Part shown: one piece after another, positions 60,101 through 64,000 of the stretch | How the letters are laid out: each line of letters opens with the position of its first letter | Position numbering within the stretch: position 1 is the stretch's first letter | Notes under the pieces: generated by a model | The model's input: the letters and a program-made list of their open reading frames with translations, nothing else | The model's database searches: none | Told to the model about the DNA's origin: nothing | Origin: Finegoldia magna_J | GTDB lineage: Bacteria > Bacillota > Clostridia > Tissierellales > Peptoniphilaceae | NCBI RefSeq assembly: GCF_002243175.1 | Contig: NZ_NDYF01000016.1 | Coordinates: forward strand, 129,593 to 193,592 | Direction: 5' to 3' | DNA: 64,000 nucleotides | Program-made: the position numbers and the translations under genes

Positions 60101-60563
60101 CAACTTCACTTACATGGACACTCCGACATTCTTCGAAGGAATAAACGAAAAAGAAACAGTCGAAGTCCCAATAGAAGAAGGCAAAATCCTCATCATCAAA
60201 CTTATCGAAAAAGGAAGATTGGAAAAAGACGGCTACAGAAACTTCACCTATGAAGTAAACGGAAACAGACGTGAAGTCAGAGTGTTCGATGAATCTGCGA
60301 AAATCACAGAACGTGAAGAAGATAACCTATCAGTAGCAGACCCTAACAACGACAAAGAAATCGGAGCATCAATTCCAGGAAGAGTCGTAAAAGTCCTAGT
60401 CAAAGAAAACGACAAAGTATCAGTCAACGACCCATTGGTAGTAGTGGAAGCCATGAAAATGGAGACCAACATACTATCCAAATCAGAAGGAATTGTAAAA
60501 TCAATCCTAATCAAAGAAAATGACACCATCGACACAGACCAACTTCTAATAGTTTTGGAATAA
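57144..60563 (+). CDS. pyc: Pyruvate carboxylase
   Basis: The 1139-residue enzyme has the full order: biotin carboxylase (about 5-450; KLLVANRGEIAIRIFRAC at the start, GGGGRGMRIVEKE, FIEVNPRVQVEHTVSE), carboxyltransferase (about 525-1000; ITDTTLRDAHQSLMATRMRT, HLHTHDTTGNGVATI) and a C-terminal biotin carrier (about 1070-1139; VVEAMKMETNI with the biotin Lys). It carboxylates pyruvate to oxaloacetate with ATP and bicarbonate, anaplerotic in the cytosol. A terminator at 60570 ends the unit. The start has AAAGAGGTG. Confidence 0.97.
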   Translation: MDKIKKLLVANRGEIAIRIFRACSELGIRSVAIYSEEDKTSLFRTKADESYLIKDAASPLSSYLDIEKIIAIAKSKHCDAIHPGYGFLSENAEFARRCKENGIIFVGPDESVLHSLGDKVQSKLVAKKAGVQTIEGVETPIRNKNEALEIANQIGYPVMVKACAGGGGRGMRIVEKESDLMSSFVSAQNESKKAFGSDDMFIEKYIRNPKHIEVQIIADNHGNILHLYERDCSIQRRHQKVVEFAPAFSISEKTKNELHNDAIKICKEVGYTNAGTVEFLVDEDENHYFIEVNPRVQVEHTVSELITGIDIVQTQILIADGKSFDSDEIGIYSQDDVHCNGYAIQCRITTEDPSNNFMPDTGKIDLYRTSSGFGVRLDGGNGFTGSVITPYYDSLLVKITAFSRTFNDTINKAIRALRETKISGVKTNIGFIINVLNTEEFHKGVCDTGFISKNPELFDIKPSTDKELKVLNFISERSINNDKKDYNIPQIPEFTKTNSTGTKDIFEEKGAKGLSDWILNQDKLLITDTTLRDAHQSLMATRMRTRDMLPIAEATNELMKDLFSLEMWGGATFDVSYRFLKEDPWIRLQELRKRIPNILFQMLLRGNNTVGYKNYPDNVVVKFVQKAAENGIDVFRVFDSLNYIDGMRLACDSVLEQGKILEATLCYTGDILDETRDKYTLEYYVKKAKELESIGANIIAIKDMSALLKPYAATKLISALKNEISVPIHLHTHDTTGNGVATIINACESGVDIVDTCFNSMSSLTSQPALNSVVAALENTPRQTGISLSNCDKISNYYKDVRSYYSQFESDLKSGTTEIYRYEIPGGQYSNLKPQVESFGLGEKFDEVKLMYKKVNDMLGDIIKVTPSSKMVGDMAIFMVANGLTPENIYEKGKNLDYPDSVISFFKGMMGQPEGGFNEKLQKIVLKDEKPITKRAGLYIDPFDFEKDKKDLEDKYKMEFDEKDIVSHALYPKVFEEYIDYRKTKGNFTYMDTPTFFEGINEKETVEVPIEEGKILIIKLIEKGRLEKDGYRNFTYEVNGNRREVRVFDESAKITEREEDNLSVADPNNDKEIGASIPGRVVKVLVKENDKVSVNDPLVVVEAMKMETNILSKSEGIVKSILIKENDTIDTDQLLIVLE

Positions 60564-60569
60564 AAAAAT

Positions 60570-60607
60570 GGATTGTAGAGTAAAATCTACAATCCGTTTT
60601 TATTTTT
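60570..60607. terminator. Bidirectional terminator after pyruvate carboxylase
   Basis: GGATTGTAGA (60570-60579) and TCTACAATCC (60586-60595), with T-tracts on both sides, between convergent genes. Confidence 0.9.
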
Positions 60608-61004
60608 TGAAATAGTAAATGCTTTCTTTCAATGGTTTATATTTTAATGTAGCAACTTCCTCGTCACTAATATACTTGTACACATCATCATATTCTTTTT
60701 TACTAATGTTCAATGACATGTTATCTTTTTTCAAATTATATCCATATTCAAACCTATAATTTTCCAAATCTTTTAACACAACCCAATAAACATAATCGTC
60801 CGTTTTTGTGGATCTGAAAGCCCTCACACTTTTGATATCACTTCTTGGGATTTTCTGCATATCCATGTACTTATACATCCTGTCAAAACCAATGTGCCTG
60901 TGTACAGGATATTTTATAATTAAATTGATACAAAATATAATTAGACCTGCCCATAAAACTAGTTTCAATATTTTTCTGAAGTTTGTTTTTGTTGTTTTTT
61001 GCAT
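60600..61004 (-). CDS. DUF3139-like membrane-anchored small protein, paralogue 1
   Basis: The 134-residue protein has a basic start, one hydrophobic segment (about 13-31) and an extracellular part beginning YPVHRHIGFDRMYKYMDMQK, then IPRSDIKSVRAF. The same order (basic, membrane, PVxRHxGxxxxYxYMxxQ) is seen in the protein at 61478-61885, so they are paralogues; the pattern resembles DUF3139 of Firmicutes. Function unknown. It faces the pyruvate carboxylase gene. The start has GGAGATATAAAG. Confidence 0.6.
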   Translation of the reverse strand: MQKTTKTNFRKILKLVLWAGLIIFCINLIIKYPVHRHIGFDRMYKYMDMQKIPRSDIKSVRAFRSTKTDDYVYWVVLKDLENYRFEYGYNLKKDNMSLNISKKEYDDVYKYISDEEVATLKYKPLKESIYYFKK

Positions 61005-61132
61005 CTTTATATCTCCTTCGTGTTTGTATTATAATTATACTATATTTTTATGGAGGAATATCAAATGACATTCAAAAATTTTTAAAAAGGTATATACTAG
61101 ATGCATTAATGACTTAACTTTTAGGAAGAATT

Positions 61133-61375
61133 ATGAAAATCAAATTACATAGGTGTGAAGATTCTCATGTATTACAAATTCCAAGGTCGATTTTGGATGT
61201 TTTAAATTGGAAAGATGATGATATTTTGGATTTAAAAATTAAAGATAGCAAACTAATTATCGAAAATTCGTCTGATGATGAGATAAATATTGAAGATTTG
61301 TTTGAAGATTTTAATGGTCAATATGAAAAAGAAGATATTGATTGGGGAAGAATGATTGGAAAAGAAGTATGGTAA
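61133..61375 (+). CDS. MazE/AbrB-type antitoxin, orphan
   Basis: The 80-residue protein has a SpoVT/AbrB-like swapped-hairpin domain (CEDSHVLQIPRSILDVLNWK, DDILDLKIKDSKLIIEN) followed by an acidic tail of MazE type. A MazF toxin would be expected right after it, but about 100 bases on begins a DUF3139-like gene instead. Thus it is solitary. A weak ribosome site AGGAAG precedes the start. Confidence 0.75.
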   Translation: MKIKLHRCEDSHVLQIPRSILDVLNWKDDDILDLKIKDSKLIIENSSDDEINIEDLFEDFNGQYEKEDIDWGRMIGKEVW

Positions 61376-61477
61376 GCTAACAATTCTAATAAATAAAATA
61401 ATAAAAAAAATCTTTTCATACCCTTTCCTTCTTTGTATTTTATAGTATAATAACATCATAGAAAGGAGAATAAAACA

Positions 61478-61885
61478 ATAAAAAAGAAAAAGTTTTCAAT
61501 AGTCAAAATACTACTAATATGTCTTGTGGTCTTTGTAGCTATAAAATGGATAATAGCTGTTCCTGTTCAAAGACATTATGGATACAAAAAGTTATATAGA
61601 TACATGGAAGTTCAAGGGATAAAAAAAGATAACATAAAAGAGATAAAAGCGATAAAAGATTATATAAAAGGAAACCAAGTATACAGAGTACAGATAAAAG
61701 ATCCTGAGGGTTATACTCTTGTTTATACCTACGACGATTACCCAAATCCTGGGAAAATGAGTCTAGATTCTATCGAATTCCAATCAAAAGATGATTTTAA
61801 AAGTTTGAGCCCTAAAGAAAGACAAAAATTTAAATATCCTCCTTTAGATGATGATTGGGAAACTAAAACAACAAGCCATAACTAA
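61478..61885 (+). CDS. DUF3139-like small protein, paralogue 2, apparent AUA start
   Basis: Reading from the ATA at 61478 gives a basic start (KKKKFSIVK), a hydrophobic segment (LLICLVVFVAIKWIIAV) and then VPVQRHYGYKKLYRYMEVQG, as in the paralogue at 60600. GAAAGGAG stands at 61461-61468, nine bases before that ATA. The first standard start in frame is the GTG at 61526, which would cut off the basic part and half of the membrane segment and has no ribosome site. So either AUA is used as start, or the start was lost by an ATG-to-ATA change and the gene is weakly expressed. The function of the family is unknown. Confidence 0.55.
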   Translation: MKKKKFSIVKILLICLVVFVAIKWIIAVPVQRHYGYKKLYRYMEVQGIKKDNIKEIKAIKDYIKGNQVYRVQIKDPEGYTLVYTYDDYPNPGKMSLDSIEFQSKDDFKSLSPKERQKFKYPPLDDDWETKTTSHN

Positions 61886-61896
61886 CGTTATGGCTT
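61873..61896. terminator. Terminator between the DUF3139-like gene and the thioredoxin lipoprotein
   Basis: AAGCCATAAC (61873-61882), TAAC loop, GTTATGGCTT (61887-61896). The stop codon of the plus-strand gene lies in the loop region. T-tracts are modest on both sides. Confidence 0.7.
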
Positions 61897-61900
61897 TGAC

Positions 61901-62407
61901 TTATTTCTTATCAAAAAACTTTTGTAGTTCTTCTGGTGAAGTCCCCTCTTTGTCGTCGATGTTCATTCTATCGGTGATTTTTCCGTCTTTAACTCGAAAT
62001 ACTGCTGGGACTGTTTTGAGGTCGTTATCGGTTCTGAATTTCTTCAAATCTTCTGGAGATTTTTTGATTCCAGCGACACTATCTATGTAGTAGATTTCAT
62101 ATTTGGATATAAATGGTTTGAATACTTTTGAAAATCTTTGACAATCTGGGCATGTTTTTCTTCCAAGATACACTGTGATTTCTTTTCTTGCACTCACGTC
62201 ATCAAGTTCTGCTACTTTGATTTCCTTGACGCCTTTGATGTTTTGTTCGTATACTTCGATTTTCTTTTGTTTGTCTTGTTGTGTGGTTACGTTTTTGGAT
62301 TCAACTCCTGTGGCTTTTTTTGTAGGCTCATCTTGTTTTTGGTTGCAACTTGCAAATAATACCAACATAAGAGTTAAGAAAATGATTAATTTGAATTTGT
62401 TTTTCAT
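61901..62407 (-). CDS. Thioredoxin-fold lipoprotein
   Basis: The 168-residue protein has a lipoprotein signal (lipobox LFASC, Cys21) and a thioredoxin-like domain with the redox motif CPDC (Cys86, Cys89) in VYLGRKTCPDCQRF, then YIDSVAGIKK and the cis-Pro-type LKTVPAVFRV. It would be lipid-anchored outside the membrane and carry out disulfide exchange. Similar proteins are annotated as bacteriocin transport accessory-type thioredoxins. The linker (22-60) is polar. The start has GGAGGGAA upstream. Confidence 0.85.
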   Translation of the reverse strand: MKNKFKLIIFLTLMLVLFASCNQKQDEPTKKATGVESKNVTTQQDKQKKIEVYEQNIKGVKEIKVAELDDVSARKEITVYLGRKTCPDCQRFSKVFKPFISKYEIYYIDSVAGIKKSPEDLKKFRTDNDLKTVPAVFRVKDGKITDRMNIDDKEGTSPEELQKFFDKK

Positions 62408-62477
62408 ATATTCCCTCCTGTTTTTATTTTATTTTATAATATTTACATGTAATAATCAATCTGTACAATTTTAGACG

Positions 62478-62503
62478 GAAAAACCACCAACAATTGTTGG
62501 TGG
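62478..62503 (-). terminator. Terminator after the small membrane protein
   Basis: CCACCAACAATTGTTGGTGG (62484-62503) is a perfect palindrome followed on the minus strand by TTTTTCC. Confidence 0.9.
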
Positions 62504-62511
62504 CCGTTGTT

Positions 62512-62856
62512 TTAGTAATTCAATTTTGTTTGTTTCTTGCGTTGTTTTAAGATATTTCTAATGGTTACTGTTGCGCTAATACCCATCAATACTAATGCCA
62601 ATAACCATCCGTACAAGCAGAAATTCACAAGCATTGTGTCATCTGCACCCATTCCATCGTGTAGCAAAGTTATTGTGAAGTTCATGCACAACATTGCAAA
62701 TGATATTGCTATTTGAAATACACTTGTTACGATTCCTAGCAAATGATCGTCTTTGCGTTTTAATGATAAGTAGATACCGATAACGCTGAGGATTAGAAAT
62801 ACCGCTGTGACTACAGCATAATTTCTCGTAATTTCGTAAATTTCTGTTTCTGACAT
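62512..62856 (-). CDS. Small integral membrane protein (unnamed)
   Basis: The 114-residue protein has three clear hydrophobic segments (about 12-32, 40-64 and 78-99). A short acidic start, a basic loop SLKRKDDHL (about 31-39), an HDGMGADD loop (about 66-73) outside and a basic end (KQRKKQTK) suggest topology. I do not recognise a family. It is monocistronic with its own terminator. The start follows AAAGGAAC. Confidence 0.5.
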   Translation of the reverse strand: MSETEIYEITRNYAVVTAVFLILSVIGIYLSLKRKDDHLLGIVTSVFQIAISFAMLCMNFTITLLHDGMGADDTMLVNFCLYGWLLALVLMGISATVTIRNILKQRKKQTKLNY

Positions 62857-62923
62857 GATATATGTTCCTTTCTTATTTGATAGTTACATTATATCATTAT
62901 TATTATTATACAAACAAACTAAA

Positions 62924-63613
62924 TTATCTCTGTTTTTGTGATTTTTTCTTCTTATATATGGATTTTCTTAATCTCAATATAACATAGCTTGCAAAAATAA
63001 TCGTATATATTATAACTCCAGAGATGTGTGCTTTCCAATCATTTGAATAAAGCACCATTACATGCATATAAATTCCAATGAAAAATGGATACGCCATTCT
63101 TTGAAGTTTCTTCCAGTTTTTTGCGTTCATTTTTCTTCGAACTGATTTGAATGATGTCACAAAAAGTGGAATCAGCATCAACAATAAAAATATTGTTATT
63201 ATTGATGCGATTAGTTCTCTTTTTGGCAAGGATGAAGGATTTGTGAATAGCACTGGAAAATAGTGTATTCCAAATATTATGTTGTGGCTTATAACCAGCA
63301 AACTTCCTATGATAGACATTTCTCCACGAATGTTCATCAGTTTTTTCGTAAAATCATTGTGTTTTGTAACAGTCCCTAAGAACATTACTATCATGAATGT
63401 TGCCGTTGCAAATATTCCTCTAGCGAATATTTTCATGAAATAATCGTTGAACCAAGTTGGCAAATATCTGTAGTAATCCATGTTGTAATAACACACAACT
63501 AGTCCCGTCCACGCATACATTCCTACATAATATGCCCCCGGATGTTTTTTTATCGATTGGGCTGTTAAGCTATAAAAAATTATAGTGAAAAGTATTCCTA
63601 CTATTAAAGTCAT
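62924..63613 (-). CDS. Ferric-reductase-like/YedZ-type heme membrane protein
   Basis: The 229-residue protein has six or seven hydrophobic segments. A His in ISHNIIFGIHYF (about 109-120, two His) and another in IGIYMHVMVLYSND (about 180), together with SVRRKMNAKNWKKLQRMAYP (about 154-173), are arranged as in ferric-reductase-like/MsrQ membrane proteins that hold b-type hemes. It would pass electrons across the membrane. Its start overlaps the end of the partial gene upstream by four bases (ATGA), so the two are coupled. The electron donor and acceptor are not visible. Confidence 0.55.
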   Translation of the reverse strand: MTLIVGILFTIIFYSLTAQSIKKHPGAYYVGMYAWTGLVVCYYNMDYYRYLPTWFNDYFMKIFARGIFATATFMIVMFLGTVTKHNDFTKKLMNIRGEMSIIGSLLVISHNIIFGIHYFPVLFTNPSSLPKRELIASIITIFLLLMLIPLFVTSFKSVRRKMNAKNWKKLQRMAYPFFIGIYMHVMVLYSNDWKAHISGVIIYTIIFASYVILRLRKSIYKKKKSQKQR

Positions 63614-64000
63614 CTAATCTCCTCCTTCAAGTTTTCCAAATTCTTTTGTTTTTCATCTTGTGTTTTAGTGTCGATATTCAAATCAGTTTTATCGTTGTTT
63701 TTTTCATTTTTTGGTTGAGATTTTTCTGACTTTTTATCAATAGAATTCTCGTCAGGTTCTTTTTCATTGTCTTTTTCTTCTACAACAGGTTTCTCGATTT
63801 TGATAAACACATAAGATTTTGATATTTCTTGTGTTTTTCTAAGTTTAAATATTATGTTAACTCTAAATTGTCCTACTTTTGTGTAATCAGGCTCTTTTTC
63901 AAGTGTTACTTCTACCGATCCATCTTGTGGAATGTTGGAGAATTTCTTTTTGAAATCTTCTATTGTAGGCCTTGTTCCGTTGACTATTATTGGTGACGCT
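63610..64000 (-). CDS. C-terminal end of an extracellular-domain protein (partial)
   Basis: The gene enters from the right edge. The visible 129 residues begin with a Rib/Ig-like domain end (VNGTRPTIEDFKKKFSNIP, then VEVTLEKEPDYTKVGQFRVN), which looks extracellular and like surface proteins elsewhere in the window, followed by a disordered Lys/Glu/Asp/Asn-rich tail of about 60 residues. No sorting signal ends it. Four bases overlap links it to the heme-type membrane protein, which suggests the two work together at the surface. The identity of the front is outside the window. Confidence 0.6.
   Translation of the reverse strand, partial: ASPIIVNGTRPTIEDFKKKFSNIPQDGSVEVTLEKEPDYTKVGQFRVNIIFKLRKTQEISKSYVFIKIEKPVVEEKDNEKEPDENSIDKKSEKSQPKNEKNNDKTDLNIDTKTQDEKQKNLENLKEEIR

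Overview
The window is a low-GC, Gram-positive, anaerobe-type chromosome segment. Clean Shine-Dalgarno sites (AGGAGG), Firmicute-type intrinsic terminators, a 2-hydroxyacyl-CoA dehydratase/double-cubane-type protein, Rib/G5/FIVAR surface proteins with sorting signals and CWB2 cell-wall-binding proteins together point to the anaerobic cocci (Peptoniphilaceae). Finegoldia magna or a close relative is my best guess; this is inferred from gene content and style, not from a search. No rRNA, tRNA, CRISPR array or intact insertion sequence was recognised.

Layout. 1-5.7 kb (- strand): housekeeping genes pepD (partial), prfB with its programmed +1 frameshift, and secA, interrupted by an orphan HipA-like kinase. 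6.2-7.0 kb: a RelB/ParE-type toxin-antitoxin pair flanked by repeats. 7.2-11.2 kb: an ascorbate/pentitol-type PTS operon (IIA-IIB-IIC plus a transaldolase) with a palindromic operator, then an AEC transporter. 11.6-17.5 kb: an Agr-like sensor/regulator pair, a CPBP membrane protease, a membrane protein, wreckage of a radical-SAM gene and of a peptide-type ABC exporter, and an intact ABC-2 transporter. I read this as a decayed peptide/bacteriocin locus. 18-27 kb: flippase, double-cubane reductase, murE, PPK2, a flavin oxidoreductase and ribokinase. 27-41.5 kb: a surface-protein island with a 1470-aa BspA-LRR/FIVAR/CWB2 protein, a 2155-aa G5-repeat protein with an LPKAG anchor and a 434-aa CWB2 protein, interleaved with members of one paralogous membrane-protein family. 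41.6-46 kb: a Panacea/MazF-like toxin-antitoxin pair, a permease, a three-gene ABC system and a repeat-bearing lipoprotein. 46.6-49.5 kb: a P-type ATPase under a yybP-ykoY (Mn2+) riboswitch whose terminator is visible. 49.5-53.5 kb: an MBL hydrolase, then ybaK, a GCS2-type glutamate-cysteine ligase and an ATP-grasp ligase as one operon. 53.5-56.5 kb: clustered RelBE, Phd and HicB genes and an AT-rich ABC exporter. 56.7-60.6 kb: dCMP deaminase and pyruvate carboxylase. 60.6-64 kb: DUF3139-like small proteins (one apparently starting at AUA), an orphan MazE, a thioredoxin-like lipoprotein, a heme-type membrane protein and the end of an extracellular-domain gene.

The strongest undescribed-looking signal is a family of about 150-260 bp intergenic elements (near 5.9, 11.3, 17.7, 21.0, 21.2, 46.1 and 46.4 kb). 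They share terminal inverted repeats around GAATATC/GATATTC. Their internal arms differ in sequence between copies but always remain complementary, so the hairpin itself seems to be conserved. Other leads are the decayed RiPP-like locus, a 67-nt RNA candidate with its own promoter and terminator, the gamma-glutamyl ligase/ATP-grasp operon, and the unusual density of toxin-antitoxin and orphan antitoxin genes.
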